NCBI GenBank assembly: GCA_015227615.1
Contig: JAALGZ010000011.1
Span: 992,001-1,056,000 of the forward strand
DNA length: 64,000 bases
Reading direction: 5' to 3'
Origin: Labyrinthula sp. Ha
Lineage: Eukaryota > Sar > Bigyra > Labyrinthulida > Labyrinthulaceae
Below are positions 1-12,569 of the stretch, piece after piece. A model generated the notes under the pieces. It did not search any database and was not told the DNA's origin. It saw nothing but the letters and a program-made list of their open reading frames with translations. The translations under genes were made by a program, and so were the position numbers. Within the stretch, counting starts at the first letter, position 1, and each line of letters opens with the position of its first letter.

Positions 1-1883
1 AAATTGCGGATGCTTCTACTGCTAAGTATTTGACAGTTAATAAAACAGTTTAAGTTCAGGCGCCATAAAGCCTCTAGCTTCTGTAACGTTACAAGAAATT
101 GATCAGACGGTAGGTTGAAGCTTTCTGACACGTTGAGGACCGGGTGTTTTAGCTGCTATAAGAAAGAATTCCTTTTAATACATTTAGATTTGGTTTCGAT
201 TGACGAAAGTATATATTTTAAACATCGGGTTGCAGTTTTTACACCTGATAAAATCGAAGAACCTCCTCCTAAGCGAAATGGTAGAAACAAGAGTTACATT
301 GGGTAAAAATCACGATACGTTGAGATCTAGATTCATAAAATGACAAGTAAACCGAGGGTAGTAACTCCTATTATCTTGACTCCATTTTCATATAACGTGA
401 AAACTGTCAAATCTTTAAGGAAATATGGACAAGACTCAAATAACTATCTCGATAGAAAAGGGAACATCATAACAATAACCGACGTAATAAGCTTTTCATT
501 AAAGAGGAAAATCAGAAAGTGGGAAAGTTCTATAAGATATGATGGCGAAATAAGGAGTACTTAATGTAAAATCAGACACAATGCTGATAGCAGAAACTGA
601 ACTCATATATCTTTTAAACTCAACAATAAGTTTTCAACGATAACATCAGTTGGGGTTAATAATCATTTATCACAAATACATCTCCTACGTATACCAACCT
701 CATCTCAAACATCTAACCTTATTAGCCAACTCAAGACAGGATATTCTACCACCCGCGTTACCCAATCTCGGTCAGACAAATAGCAATAATCATCCTCTCC
801 AGTAGTCGATGTACCACCAAGAGTCTTCCTCTTGAGAAACCCTGGAGACTCCAACTTTTTCCACTATGTATTAGACTCATTAAACTAGATCCATTATCGA
901 GAAAAAAAGGTTCGAGTACCACAAAAACTCATCTAGAACACACCTTATCAGAACTCAGGAGGGACATTCTGGTATTTTCATTCTAAAGATAAACTACCAT
1001 GGATTAATGTGAAACATTTGAATGACTTCGAAACCATCTAGCAATTTCGCCACAATACTAGATGTTATCACATTGGGCTTCGAGAAGAGACCTGTCTTAT
1101 CTAAAAGCTTACGTAACGCACAGAAAGAATGGGAAATGATATTTCTACATTTTTAAAATAAAATATGTCATTGATAAAAGATTCTAAGAAGAACAGATAA
1201 AATAGAACCAGACCCAGTATCTATTATGTGGAAGGAACTAACAAGTTATACCAAAAGTATACCAGAGGAACTTACGCAAACATTAGTGGCGAGAATTATT
1301 CACACGTTGACAATAAAGCAAATAACCAAGCTTCAGAAATAAAAAAGAAAATGGGTTAATCTGAAAATAGAACAAAGGAAGAAAACCTATCGACAGGTCT
1401 GCAAGTCGGATCTAAATGGCAAAAGAACCTGAATCGACACATAATCTTCCAAAACACAGCACAAACTTTTTACTAGCACTACACACTTGGCTTGCGATTA
1501 ATAAAGAGTTCCCTTAAACATAAACCTGTATATATTAGAGTAATTGACTACAGCATAAAATGTAGTTAATACCAAAAATATGTAAAAAATATTTCGACAG
1601 AATATACGTTGGGTTTCAAAAAAGCACTAACGAGAAAGAAGCGTTCTATCTTAAAATATTTAAGAGTATGTATTGAATATATAGTAATAAAATATACATG
1701 CTAGATAATTGGCAACACTGTGTGAACCACTACAGAAGAATCAGGTGGCTTCATGAAGTGCAAGAAACAACAAGACATATAGGCAAAAGCGATTTCATAA
1801 ATTAGTTTCGGAGAGCCTCGATGTATTCTTGAAAGCAGTCTCAATTAAAATTGCAAAGTTCTCTGTGGTTACAAATATAGGAC
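1..1883. other. AT-rich tract without a recognisable gene
   Basis: Only short open stretches are present, the longest about 75 codons (near 340-564, +), and none resembles a family I know. Because a dead LINE reverse transcriptase on the + strand starts just downstream, part of this stretch may be the decayed 5' portion of the same element (ORF1, endonuclease or linker). I could not recognise endonuclease motifs, so that is inference only. Confidence 0.4.
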
Positions 1884-2532
1884 ATGAATATGAGGTATGT
1901 TTCAACACTGAGAAGATTCTTATGCACTGGAAGGACAAATAAAGGAAGTAAGATCCAGGAAACTATGGCTCATTTACAGTTCTCAACAAAAGGCCAAGCT
2001 TCTAACAAAACTGTTATTTCTGAGACTATAGTTCTTAGTAGAGAAGCTGTCACCATATACATTTGGTATATTAATGGGAGGGTAATTCCTGTATGGGGAA
2101 AGAATGAACGAAAGAATGACGAAGTCAATATTGCACAAAACCTTGAACTCCAGCTCATCTTTGTCTATTTTGGCAATACATTCGATACAATATCTTGTAC
2201 TTTTATTGATTTGGTACTGCAGGAGCAGTTCCTACCTAAAAACATAAGAAAAGTAGAAGCGTCTCTTCATGTATTGGCTAAATCTATGATCATATATTGA
2301 AGTAATGGCTCCAAAATGTGAATATAGACGTGGATAATATACAGGGACAGCTCCTTCACCAACTCTTTTCATCATCCTCTTGAACAATTTCTTCGTCCAG
2401 TTCCAGAAAACCCCTAAGAGGAATTAAGACCCAAGAAAAAACAAAATCTGGCTCCCGACTTTTGCAGATGGCGCTTCTCGATTTTTGAAATTAGAAGCAG
2501 AAGGCATCAACTTTACAAAAAACTGAATGAAT
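1884..2532 (+). mobile_element. Degenerate LINE (non-LTR retrotransposon) reverse transcriptase fragment
   Basis: Translated + strand pieces match the conserved blocks of LINE reverse transcriptases in the right order. Around 2150-2290 is an F-x-x-F-x-x-x-F-D-x-I-S block, corresponding to the usual DFxKAFDSV/I catalytic aspartate block, followed by a helix ending in AKSMIIY. At about 2341-2400, one frame over, lies GTAPSPTLFIILLN, matching the QGDPLSPxLFxxxxN block. In that same frame near 2470-2480 is FADG, where the family has the catalytic Y/FADD. The frame change between blocks, a stop between the second and third blocks and the altered FADD show that the copy is dead. Endonuclease and tail were not identified, so the true element is larger or truncated. 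Family (L1-like or other) cannot be assigned by eye. Confidence 0.7.
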
Positions 2533-4940
2533 GTTAAAATATTCGAATTACAAATAAAGTTGAGAAAGGTGAGCATAATGGAAATAGAAAAAACATGTTA
2601 AATGAAAATCCCAATTACAACTTTCACTGAACTGGTAGGCTGTAATTACTGCGGACTGCGATAAAGATTTCGTGTAGTTTTCGAGCTCCAATTTCAAATA
2701 TGATCTAGATTCCGTGACAGTGCAAAAGTTGACCAGAGCTTGATACCAGGGCATATGCTCACCCAGAGAACATTAGTGGTATCTAGGAGAACCATACCGT
2801 GAATCTAACTGAACGAACCCAGAGTGTAGGTGTAAATTCATTCGAATATGCGTTTGTGGTTTTTGACACAAGTGAAATATTATGAAATGCCATTCCAAGT
2901 AAATACATGCAGTTACAAAAATTTATAACAATTACTGTGATTTGGTGATATCAAACTCCTTTGATCAAGAAATAAAATTCAACATTGCTAGATATATGTC
3001 CATGGCACCGCTCATGTTTGGCGTGGGGTCACTACACAACTCAAAATACTAAGCATGGGGAAGAATACTAGCCCTAACAGGCTTTTTTCTTTCCAGCCAT
3101 ATTTTTTAATTTCTTTCGATGCTATTGCTATAATGGTTTTCCAAGATTAGATCCTAGTTAAAAGACAAGGAACAGAGATACCATTATCAAAAATGTTCTC
3201 GGATTATACTTTTTTAATAACATAATCCCTTAAAGATTCTTAAAAGTTACATCATATTTATTTGAATTTGTTATAACATTCGAATCCTTTTCCTATGAAG
3301 CATTGCTTTTATAGGCTTATTCTTATTTAGTCATGCTACAGCTTTCTGGTGAAAGGTTATATCCTCCCTGACTGAATGGCAAGGAATCTTATATTCAGAC
3401 CCTCAGAACGCTTATTCTGTTACTTAGATTAAGAAACAATCTGAGCCTTTTAAAGAGGTGAAATTATAATAACAAATGATATGCATCAGCATTTCTTTTA
3501 GCAAGATCCTAGGGAAATTAACAGAGGTAAATCATGAAATGATTTAAATGATACGGCTATGAATTAAGGCATCTAGGTCTCTGCACTCTAGGCTACATTT
3601 AAGTTTCTGATCTGTTAAAAATGTGAGGAACATTGGGGGTGCAGAATGCTTCATCCCTGACATCTTAACCGGGTTCTCGCTAATTTTCCTGTTGACTGAA
3701 AACACACTTAAATTGCTAGATTGATCACTGAGAAGCTCATAGAATCTCTTTGAGAAATGGGCCATGAGGATTGTTTAAGGATGCCCTTTGGCACAAAGGC
3801 TTAACGGTAAGCCAGTGTGGTACCAGTATCAAATTATAGCTAAGGCTAAGATAATTCACTGATTTAGGAAGGTGGCTCGTTCTTGGAAGCCTATAGTTCC
3901 CAAACGAAGTTTTTAAAGGTATACTGAACTCCATACAAGAGGGGGCATCTTTCGCTTTAACCAATAATCCAGATATTCATTCAAAAATAATTTCCAAATC
4001 TCAAATAATTTCAGACTGTGAGTTTGAGAATTCTCAAATATTCCAAAAAACGGGTTTCAATCGGAATAGGAAGCATAGTTTCTTAGTTAGTCAATCAGAT
4101 ATTTTTCACACCATACCTCTGAAGTGCGGATTTAGTTGGGATGGGGTCCTTCAACGATGACTCTGTGGACTATCTCATCAATGCAAGACTTTAATTGTGC
4201 ACTGCTGGTAGTTTTCATATCATGGGGAAATAATTTAGACATGTTACTTTGCACTATCCCCATGGAGAATTAGCTTTCAAAAAACCTTAACTAGAATTCA
4301 TGGCATAATGCAGTGACGTACTATTCTGCTTCTTCGTTTGTGCTGGATATATAATTATATCTCGAGCAGTTTCTGTAATCACAACTCTACATCCTTACTT
4401 AAGAGCAAATTGATTTCGTCAACTTGGATATGCTCAAGAAATACTCACTTGCTAACTCTAGACTCAGTTCGTTCACCATAGTTTTTTAGTTCGGAATATC
4501 CGAATGGGAGTGGTTTAGGATACCTAGAAGCAATGATATTCTTTCATGGTGAAAAAAGGTTACTTGCAGTATTCAGGTTATCATTTTCCTCAGTCTGAAT
4601 TAGAGAAAAATAAGGCAATATGTACCATATGTCTTATAGAATAAACTAAAATGACTAAAGCAAGTCACCAGGCTTAGAGCAAGGTAACCCACGGACAACT
4701 AGGTCATCTAACACTAAGAACTTAATACTTCAAATATAACTTTCACACAAAAAACTAGACAAGCACTTTAAGGTAAACGTTAATTATTCCCAAAGCTGCT
4801 GGTGCAAGAGGCAACTTCTAAGCTACAGGAACATCTCATACACAACTCAGAAAGTATTGAGAATGTTGCCTGGGTTTCAAGAGCTACTTCTGAAGGTATT
4901 CAGAGGAGGGACTAGATACATCTAAGATATTTGCGCTACA
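2533..4940. other. Spacer between LINE remnant and polycystin-like gene
   Basis: No open frame above about 75 codons, no RNA gene and no tandem repeat was recognised. The first part may hold the decayed C-terminal end of the LINE, but no motif supports this. The last 300 bases are the 3' flank of the polycystin-like gene on the minus strand. Confidence 0.4.
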
Positions 4941-7900
4941 TCAAATCAGGTTTTCAATAATGTCAGCTAAGTAATCAAACATGGCACTTGTTGCTTTTGA
5001 ACTAAAGGATCCATTCTCCCTTAAAGATGTCATCGCTTTAATTGTTCTAGATGATGATCTATCAGCACTTTCGTCTGGTAACTTCAGAAACTCGTCATTA
5101 CCTAGTTTTATAATATACAACGGTGCTAAGAAAAAACGAAAGAATAGAGAAATTGGCTCCGCAACAAAATAAGACAAGGCAATTCCAGCTAAGGAAGCAT
5201 ACAACCAGGAATAAAATTCTTCATTTTCCTTTTCTCGAATCAGGCTAATATTTTGGTATGTATACGCACCTTCCTCTGCAATATCTTGGAATCTGCTTAA
5301 AACGAAATAAGCTGACAAGAATGACAAGCTTCCTACAATCATTGCTAACAGAACCCAATTAAAATACAACATGTTTTCCCGCAATCTCGATCTTCTGCTT
5401 CTTGCCTTTGGAGAAGCTGTATCAGAAATGACAGCAGCTATACGTTTAACTAAACTGCGACCTTGACTTTCTGACGCAATTATTCGTTGCCATTCAAGGG
5501 TGTAAAAAGCAACAGGTATATCGCTCTGCCCCATTTCAGAGTCAAACTTACCGCTTTTTTCAGCTAAAACCGGGGAGACAACTACCAAACTCTGTACCTC
5601 CGAAATACTCCGATCCCAAACTTCACGGGCCATAACAGTTGCTTCATAAACCTGCTCCTGTAACTCTACTACATATTCGGCAGTGACGATGTCTTCATCT
5701 GGTGGCTGCCACTCCAAACAATGCTCAATTCTAACCTCAACCGAGCCCTCAACAGGTTCAACACTTGATACAGGGGATAGGGCAGTAGTAACAGGACTTG
5801 AAGATAAACTTGTTTGACTTGCATTTAAACGAGTTGATGCCCATAGAAGCTGACGATAATTGTCTATTAACTGGTTGTCAGAAGGAAGCAAGCGTCCATC
5901 ACCTTCTTCTAGGCGGGTCAAGATCTTTGTTGAGTTTGCACAAATATCATTCACAGAACCAATGAAGTTTTCTGTAGTACGAAAAAGTACCTTCATAAAT
6001 ATCTTAATTGGAACGGCAATACAAAAGGCGCAAACCAGACCTACAATTAATATAAACCACACCGGAAGATCATCTCCTTTTACGGTTAAATTGAAAAATA
6101 GAGCAGAAACAGCGAAGTTCCCTAGAATTACAGTTAGGAAAACAGCAGTTCTTTGCAGTTTACTGTAGTGAGGATCAAACTTTCCAATACTGAAGAGTGA
6201 GTGCTCGTATCTTAGTGCTTTCAGAAAATTGAAAAACAAGGCTTTCGTTTGATTCTTTGGGGGTTGATCGATTATTATAGTACTAGAAGTTCTTTGTCCT
6301 TCTGAGTCCATAAAATTCAATCTGTTCTCAAAATTCCGGAAGAGTTTCCTTTTTTGGTGCCGCTGGAGAACCCTAATTAGTGTTATTCGTGCAACTGCAG
6401 CTTTTTGAACTTGTTGTGAGTCATATTTGTCATCATAAAACGACCAGCCAATCAAACAGAAACCAAATAGAAAGTACAAATTGCCTGCATACGTAGTTCT
6501 AGTAATTGCGAGAGCACTTTCACATACAATGGGCTCTCCAATTTGAATTAAGTCCTTCTTGAAGGCATAGAAAGAAGCGTAGTTAGAAAGGTGGCTGCAC
6601 CTGCATTCAACAGTACCAGGAGAGGTCTTAGCCGAAGTGACTACCTCACATCCAACAGAGTCCCAATCATTAATACGTTTCTCATATACCCCACACGCAG
6701 TTTCCTTTTCCAGCAAAATTCCACAAGGTGACTTATCAGCACAAGTGTCTGGTAAAGAAACAGTCTGAGAACTATCGTGTTTATCCAAAACTAGAGAAAT
6801 AGCGTCATTAACGCCTTCCACTGCAATCTTGTTAAGTTCGCTTCCACGGCTAAGGATTTCGACAGTCAGTGTGTTTGAAATGAAAGCAGGGTCATCCCCC
6901 ACAGGACCTGAAAAAGTTATATTTGGGAGACAGATATCTTCAATTGGAGGGGTTAGTCCTCGATCACATCTAATGTTCCGATTCCAATTTACTGCATAGA
7001 CATTAACATCTTGGGAAGTGCTTCCAAAAACTCGTTCTCCATTGGCATTTAGTCCCGTACCAAATGTTACACTGTTTTCACCATTGCTAAATACAAAGCC
7101 TGACACCCTGTTCTCACCACCAATTTCTCTGTCACGCTCTCTAGCAGAAAAAAACTCAAAATTATTCGTGTTCACACTGTATGCTGGAGCACCATTTGGG
7201 ACTACCGCATTTGAGAGATTTGAAAGCTGTCGTATTATAGTCTCTGAGCTCAAGGCAACTTCGCAACTACTAGCAGTTTGGTACAATATCCTTGTTGTTG
7301 TCAAATTAGAACTAGAAACTGAGTCGTCACGATCAATGAGATTTACTGAGTTTGATAAAATCCCAAATACACCTTCTCTGATCGAGTTTGCTAGCAAACC
7401 TGGCGAGAAGGGGTCCTTGAAATTGTTTGACTTTTCTTCAATTGTGTTCATTAATACAGTCACCAAACGTTCTGTCTCCGGAATAAAACTAGTAATCAAT
7501 GGATCTGAGATCTCTTCAGCAACTCTGGTTAAAGAGTCATATCCGTCCGCCACTTGATTCAAGAATAAAACATCAATACTACCTTCATCAACAACATTTT
7601 CAAGTATTTCCTTAGTACTTTCAAAAGATATTTCCCTTATTTCACTAGAGGTAAGACTTGGGGAATTGTTGATTTCATTTAACTGGCTACCAATTACACT
7701 AGATGCAAACGGTATCTCTCTGCTCCTTCCACTTAAAGAAAGGCCATTGAGAAATTCCTTCACGACACTTGCATCTATGTCGTTGCGCAGGTTACCACTG
7801 GAATCTAAGAACGTGTTGTTCGTTTCTACATCAAGTACAGCGTTTAGACCCAAAAGACTTGAAACACCACCATCTGAATCCGTTGCGACTGCAATTACAG

Positions 7901-10900
7901 CCAAAGAATGATCTTCTGGTGGAACCGGAAGGTACACAATAAGAATGTTTTGCCTTACAAACGGTACCAAGGGAAATGTTTGAGACTTTGAAAATTCCAA
8001 ACTAGGATCTTGAATGAACTGTTCTCTTTGAGTCGTGGAAAGGAAACTGTAGTGAAAAGAGTATTCAAGGAGGGCATCACTATCATCATCAACCCACAGC
8101 AAGGTTTCAAGGCTATACTCTTGCAAGAGAGATTCACTTGCAATTGGTGTAACTTCAACTATGCCACCAACAGGTGGAGAATTAACACTAATTCTTCGCT
8201 GGCTACTAGCAATAGCACGAGTACCAGACCCGCATAAATTTGTGACATTAACTTCTAAGACATAGTTCGCTCCTGGAGGTAAAGTACTTGAAGGGACAAA
8301 GAGGCTTTGCCGTGTAGTTATGGTTGAGCTTGTATCTACTGTTGTTAGTTCCATCCCCTGACCACCCGAGCTTACCTCGGTGAAAATTGTCCATTGAAAA
8401 CCAACTTGTTCTAAATCTTCTAAATTTTGCAGTGCCGCACTTACATGAAAATCAACGGGATTAACTCGCTCCGGTAGTGCGGAAAGTTCAACAATAGGTA
8501 GCTCACATGAATCTCCTGAGATAGTCTCTACCTGGATAGAAGCAAAGCTAAGAACAGTGCCTTCGTCATCAATTATTTCTAGAGAGAAACTATACGATCT
8601 GTGTGCTTCTAGGTTTGTTATCAACGGGCTAAGTGGACTTTCTGTTGTATTAAAAACGGGCACCTCCCCAACTTCACAGTTGTTACAGTTCCATACAAAA
8701 GACACACCTTCACGGAAACCCCGATCATCAAGCAAACTGGATAGTTCCCCATCACCAGTAAATCCTGTAGCAACGTTGCATAAATCGCTTTCTAGGTTAC
8801 TAGGATCGCAAGAGGCTTCGGCAGATATTCTAACTTCTTTGTTGACATCTACTGTAATTTTTTCAGCCTGTAACTTTGCAACGGGAGGAGGAATTGTTGA
8901 ATATATAAGCAACGAAATATTTATTGGAGAGAAACCTGTTGTTGAATTAAAACTTTCGCTAAGTGAAACAGCGCAGTTCAGCGTTGTATTCCCTTCAGGA
9001 AATTTTAGGGTAAACTCACTAGGCACAGCTAAAGACTCTTCTTCTTCTTGATTTTCTGGAGCACATGAATACTGAAACAAGTTAGTGCTACTATTGTCTA
9101 TTCCCTGTATGCCACACAGAGTGGAGATAGGAGCTACATCTATTATGAGTTTTACTTCATCAGAGCTAAGCACATTAATCTCGTCCCCGTTCCTAAAGAC
9201 AGCTTGAATCTGGGTGTCACTCTGATAGTACTGAAAGTCTTCAGAAAATTGATAGAGTACTTCACCGTGATATTTATCTTTAACAACTGCGTCCATTGAC
9301 AGAAAGATTACGTTATTACCCTGGATAAAAGCTTCAAAGGAAGGAGAAAGAATGACCAGTTCCTCAAAGTTTGTTCTTATTGAGCCTGGTCGAAAAATCT
9401 TCACAGCATCCATCCCGCTTCCCACAACCCAAAAGGAGTACTCCACTTCAACCAGCACAGAGATGTTACTCGTTTGTTCTAATAAAATATTTATGGAATT
9501 ATGACAGGGAAATAAGTCAAATGGGGTAGTTACTCTATACGAGAAGTTGGTACTTGTTAGAGTTGAAACTATGGCCATCTCTTTAAGTATTGTTCCAATA
9601 CCACGTCCGCCCTTTAAGGAGCTAGACCTGCTTGGCACAAAAACGTATTCCAGTTCTGCGCGAAAAGGAACAATTCTTTGAAATTCGATGAAAAGAGAGT
9701 TTCCTTCAAACACATGAGCTGAACAAGCGTAATCTTCTTCCATTAGATCAAACGGTCCAGGATGGTCACATAAAACTAGGGAAAATAGGTTTCTACAAAA
9801 GAACTGAGTGCTCAACCCAATGAGACTAATATCCCGATCAAATGTTATAGATAAGAGTTTGTCATTAATGGTACTGCCAACAGGTTCAGGAGGAAAAACA
9901 AGGGTTGACGATTCTAATAAGCCAACAGGTTCGCCTTTCGGACTGGAGAAAACTAAGCCAACTATGGTGATATTACTACCTTCGCCATTTTGTTCAAGCA
10001 AGTCTACAGCATCCAATTCTACATCTACAAAAACTACCTCCAATTTAAAATTTGCATCTCTCCTGAGTGTGCAAATGAAAGATTCTATAATAGGGTATTG
10101 GAACACAGAACCACAAGGGAAAGTAGTATTATCGAAATTTACTCGTTCAGAAAAAATGAGAGCAAACGAGGAGTGTGTATCAACAATTGCAGCTGTGAGA
10201 GAAATATTATGTGATAATGAAGGTGCTTTGGTTGGAGATACAGTGGGGCTTTCCGTAGGAAAAGTCACAGGGCTTCTAGTTGGCTCCATCGTAGGAGAAT
10301 TGGTTGGGCTAGCTGACGGTGAATGTGATGGTGAAACTGAAGGAGCGTAAGAGGGACTAACAGTAGGTTGATAAGTTGGGGTAAAAGTTTGCTCTAGCGT
10401 TGGAGAATATGATGGCTGAGAGGAAGGGGTGAAAGTAGGTTGACTGGTGGGAGATATGTTAGGGGTAAGACTAGGGGATGTCGTGGGATGAGAACTGGGT
10501 GAGAAACTAGGAGGAATTGTTGGACTAAAGCTTGGAGCTGATGTCGGGCTATTTGATGGTAATTGTGTAGGAGAAACAGTAGGATTTTGAGAAGGAGAGT
10601 TTGTTGGGTGACCAGTAGGAGAGCTTGTTGGTGAAACGATTGGTTGGCTTGTTGGACGATCCGTAGGACGAAACGTAGGAGAATAGGTTGGATAAGCTGT
10701 TGGAGAAAACGTTGGAGAAAATGTTGGTGAATTTGTAGGTGAATACGTGGGTGAATATGTAGGTGTGTGTGTAGGTGAATATGTGGGTGAATCTGTGGGT
10801 GAGTGTGTAGGTGAAGAAGTTGGCTCAACTGTAGGTGAACTAGTAGGTGATATATTTGGAGTTAGAGTAGGTGAACGAGTTGGTGAAGATGTAGGTGACT

Positions 10901-11192
10901 TGGTTGGATGCGGTGATGGTGAAGTACTTGGTTGCAATGAAGGAGATGAAGTTGGGGCACTCGTAGGAAAAATCATAGGACCCTGACTTGGGGAACCTGA
11001 TGGGACGGCTGTAGGGGCACCAGTCGGATTAAATGTAGGTGCGGATGTCGGTGAATTAGTTGGACATGTGAATCTATATGCGGAAGATGAGCTAGTTTGT
11101 CTACTTGCTCTTGCAAGTTTCTCTCCGTTAACCAGTGAGGTACTGCAACATAGAAACAAGAGCACACAGACTTTTTGTAAAAAAAAAATCAT
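4941..11192 (-). CDS. Polycystin-1-like membrane protein with SPT stalk, REJ, GAIN/GPS and about six TM helices
   Basis: One uninterrupted frame encodes 2083 residues. I start at ATG 11192; a GTG one codon earlier is not needed. Residues 1-23 form a signal peptide. Residues about 45-340 are a Ser/Pro/Thr stalk of SPT-x-x-PT units. Unassigned beta-rich sequence follows to about 760, then a REJ-like module ([16 protein letters not shown]) and a GAIN-type region ending in a GPS at about 1500-1545 ([12 protein letters not shown]). The first membrane helix is near 1562-1580. Helices 2-3 (about 1690-1735) carry the polycystin pattern KLQRTAVFL and the run ending in KVLFR. Helices 4-6 (about 1941-2035) include the VAEPI stretch, like the QPLK region of polycystin-1. 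Polycystin-1 family proteins couple extracellular cues or GPS autoproteolysis to ciliary and gamete signalling. No PLAT domain lies between helices 1 and 2, and the protein ends before a channel region, so it is probably a receptor rather than a pore. Function is inferred from family. Confidence 0.85.
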   Translation of the reverse strand: MIFFLQKVCVLLFLCCSTSLVNGEKLARASRQTSSSSAYRFTCPTNSPTSAPTFNPTGAPTAVPSGSPSQGPMIFPTSAPTSSPSLQPSTSPSPHPTKSPTSSPTRSPTLTPNISPTSSPTVEPTSSPTHSPTDSPTYSPTHTPTYSPTYSPTNSPTFSPTFSPTAYPTYSPTFRPTDRPTSQPIVSPTSSPTGHPTNSPSQNPTVSPTQLPSNSPTSAPSFSPTIPPSFSPSSHPTTSPSLTPNISPTSQPTFTPSSQPSYSPTLEQTFTPTYQPTVSPSYAPSVSPSHSPSASPTNSPTMEPTRSPVTFPTESPTVSPTKAPSLSHNISLTAAIVDTHSSFALIFSERVNFDNTTFPCGSVFQYPIIESFICTLRRDANFKLEVVFVDVELDAVDLLEQNGEGSNITIVGLVFSSPKGEPVGLLESSTLVFPPEPVGSTINDKLLSITFDRDISLIGLSTQFFCRNLFSLVLCDHPGPFDLMEEDYACSAHVFEGNSLFIEFQRIVPFRAELEYVFVPSRSSSLKGGRGIGTILKEMAIVSTLTSTNFSYRVTTPFDLFPCHNSINILLEQTSNISVLVEVEYSFWVVGSGMDAVKIFRPGSIRTNFEELVILSPSFEAFIQGNNVIFLSMDAVVKDKYHGEVLYQFSEDFQYYQSDTQIQAVFRNGDEINVLSSDEVKLIIDVAPISTLCGIQGIDNSSTNLFQYSCAPENQEEEESLAVPSEFTLKFPEGNTTLNCAVSLSESFNSTTGFSPINISLLIYSTIPPPVAKLQAEKITVDVNKEVRISAEASCDPSNLESDLCNVATGFTGDGELSSLLDDRGFREGVSFVWNCNNCEVGEVPVFNTTESPLSPLITNLEAHRSYSFSLEIIDDEGTVLSFASIQVETISGDSCELPIVELSALPERVNPVDFHVSAALQNLEDLEQVGFQWTIFTEVSSGGQGMELTTVDTSSTITTRQSLFVPSSTLPPGANYVLEVNVTNLCGSGTRAIASSQRRISVNSPPVGGIVEVTPIASESLLQEYSLETLLWVDDDSDALLEYSFHYSFLSTTQREQFIQDPSLEFSKSQTFPLVPFVRQNILIVYLPVPPEDHSLAVIAVATDSDGGVSSLLGLNAVLDVETNNTFLDSSGNLRNDIDASVVKEFLNGLSLSGRSREIPFASSVIGSQLNEINNSPSLTSSEIREISFESTKEILENVVDEGSIDVLFLNQVADGYDSLTRVAEEISDPLITSFIPETERLVTVLMNTIEEKSNNFKDPFSPGLLANSIREGVFGILSNSVNLIDRDDSVSSSNLTTTRILYQTASSCEVALSSETIIRQLSNLSNAVVPNGAPAYSVNTNNFEFFSARERDREIGGENRVSGFVFSNGENSVTFGTGLNANGERVFGSTSQDVNVYAVNWNRNIRCDRGLTPPIEDICLPNITFSGPVGDDPAFISNTLTVEILSRGSELNKIAVEGVNDAISLVLDKHDSSQTVSLPDTCADKSPCGILLEKETACGVYEKRINDWDSVGCEVVTSAKTSPGTVECRCSHLSNYASFYAFKKDLIQIGEPIVCESALAITRTTYAGNLYFLFGFCLIGWSFYDDKYDSQQVQKAAVARITLIRVLQRHQKRKLFRNFENRLNFMDSEGQRTSSTIIIDQPPKNQTKALFFNFLKALRYEHSLFSIGKFDPHYSKLQRTAVFLTVILGNFAVSALFFNLTVKGDDLPVWFILIVGLVCAFCIAVPIKIFMKVLFRTTENFIGSVNDICANSTKILTRLEEGDGRLLPSDNQLIDNYRQLLWASTRLNASQTSLSSSPVTTALSPVSSVEPVEGSVEVRIEHCLEWQPPDEDIVTAEYVVELQEQVYEATVMAREVWDRSISEVQSLVVVSPVLAEKSGKFDSEMGQSDIPVAFYTLEWQRIIASESQGRSLVKRIAAVISDTASPKARSRRSRLRENMLYFNWVLLAMIVGSLSFLSAYFVLSRFQDIAEEGAYTYQNISLIREKENEEFYSWLYASLAGIALSYFVAEPISLFFRFFLAPLYIIKLGNDEFLKLPDESADRSSSRTIKAMTSLRENGSFSSKATSAMFDYLADIIENLI
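10225..11070 (-). repeat. Imperfect tandem repeat coding for the SPT-x-x-PT stalk
   Basis: Short 12- and 18-base units encode repeated S-P-T-x-S-P-T motifs of the polycystin-like protein. The other frames of the same DNA are also open, giving V-G-E repeats on the + strand and His/Leu-rich repeats on the minus strand; these are shadows. The region is rich in potential O-glycosylation sites and probably forms an extended stalk outside the membrane. Copy number is likely to vary between strains. Confidence 0.85.
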
Positions 11193-12281
11193 CACTCAGT
11201 GCTTGGCTTGTAGGTTTCAGTTTGCCTTTAGATAAACTGGTTACTTCTCTTACTCAGCAATATCAAGTTTCAGTCAACATAATCTTCACGGCTTTCCTGA
11301 TCCAGGCCTTTTGCACAAGGTATACATGTCGCAGGGAATTCGGTTGTCATATGCCGCTAAAATCAACGCACTTTTTCATTTGGCAGGTATCTTTTAAAAC
11401 GGCTATATTTCGGGACTGGGCGTAGTAAAATACGGTTTCAGGAACTTGTAGTTTGCATGGTTCGGGAACATAAATATAGACGCCTGATTATGACTCTAGT
11501 TAAAAGTGAAGGGTAGAAAGTGGGAGTACCAATTAAGAATTGTTAGGTTGTTTTGACTATGTTCCAGACTACAGTATTACACTCTTTATTGCACGAAGTA
11601 TTTATATCAATAAATTCCAAGGAGTTTTTATATATATATACATAAGATATGAAAGGTTTCTTGATAGTTTTTGTATTGGTCAAAGTAAAGAAACAGTAAA
11701 AACGTAGCAAATAGAAGTGCACATGGGGGCTCTTGAGAATGATTTGATAACACTTTACACTGATTTGCAGAGATCGCAGAAGAAATTAAATTTAGAAAAA
11801 AAGAACTTAAAATTTAAATGGTATTAAACAACTTTCTTGAAATTATTACTGGTATCAATTGCATAAATGATTATCCCTTTCTTTGATGGAATGATCTGCC
11901 ATAATACAAGATTTTCTTGTTGGAAGCTAGCGTCCAAAGTCTTGATACTCAGTTTGATGCCACTCCAATTCAATTTTCAAAATGGCGTTGCTAACATATG
12001 TACAACCTAAGTATATCTGGAAAAATTTGATTTTCTAGTCAGAGTTTATTATCTTTTTTCCAGGTCTTGTAATGTACTACTTAAGTTGGATAGTTTTACT
12101 TGAATTCTTTGATTCTTTGAGGTGGAAGGGTGCTAAACGAATTCATTCGCGTTAAGTATTGTTACTAATATATCGTGAATCGATAAGGTGTAATGGTCAA
12201 AATTAAGTTTTGCCGGGTTCACTGAGGAAGATGGGACCAGGAGTTAACTCGTACACACACGAAGTGCCCTGGAAAGAATAA
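11193..12281. promoter_or_regulatory. Upstream region of the polycystin-like gene
   Basis: The first few hundred bases are the 5' flank of the minus-strand gene that starts at 11192. An AACGGC core (11399-11404, just over 200 bases before the ATG) resembles the core seen near other host genes in this window. The rest is AT-rich with short microsatellite-like TA runs (around 11629) and no gene. Confidence 0.3.
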
Positions 12282-12569
12282 ATGAAATATAGTAAACTCG
12301 AAGATTTCCTTAGAAGAAACCCTCCGCCAATAAAGGAGGCCAGTTCTACTGCTGGGAACCTACTTTTGCAGAATATTCTATCCAGGCCTCTAATGCGGAC
12401 GGGTGACAGTACCAGACGTACGTACCTATGGATAAACAAAACTCTTTCGCAAATAACTCGTGTGCACTTCACCGTAAGCATACCAAAAGATAAAGTAGGT
12501 ACCCTGAACAATATCCAAGTATGCAGAAAACTTAGTTTTCCGAATAAGCGAGGGCTAGCAAGGAAGTAA
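12282..12569 (+). CDS. Unrecognised 95-codon ORF in a locally GC-richer patch
   Basis: An ATG-started frame of 95 residues in a 300-base island with more GC than its surroundings. The protein is basic and opens MKYSKLEDFLRRNPPP. The antisense frame is open over the same interval. I recognise no domain, signal peptide or membrane helix. It could be a short real gene, one exon of a gene broken by tiny introns, or a remnant of a mobile element. The two-strand openness makes the coding case weak. Confidence 0.2.
   Translation: MKYSKLEDFLRRNPPPIKEASSTAGNLLLQNILSRPLMRTGDSTRRTYLWINKTLSQITRVHFTVSIPKDKVGTLNNIQVCRKLSFPNKRGLARK

Noticed and set aside
6990-7560. Antisense ORF of 179 codons (+)
   Set aside because: Lies entirely inside the polycystin-like gene, has no recognisable domain, and is explained as a shadow; the same holds for other ORFs at 8557-9051 and 9808-10350.
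10394-10986. Repetitive ORFs rich in V-G-E (+) and in His/Leu (-)
   Set aside because: They are alternative readings of the DNA repeat that codes for the SPT stalk of the polycystin-like protein, which has a signal peptide and domains in its frame.
11193-11195. GTG as start codon of the polycystin-like gene
   Set aside because: An ATG follows directly and gives the same signal peptide; eukaryotic genes rarely start at GTG. The same reasoning moved the starts of the UPF0489 gene and of the gene at 58125.
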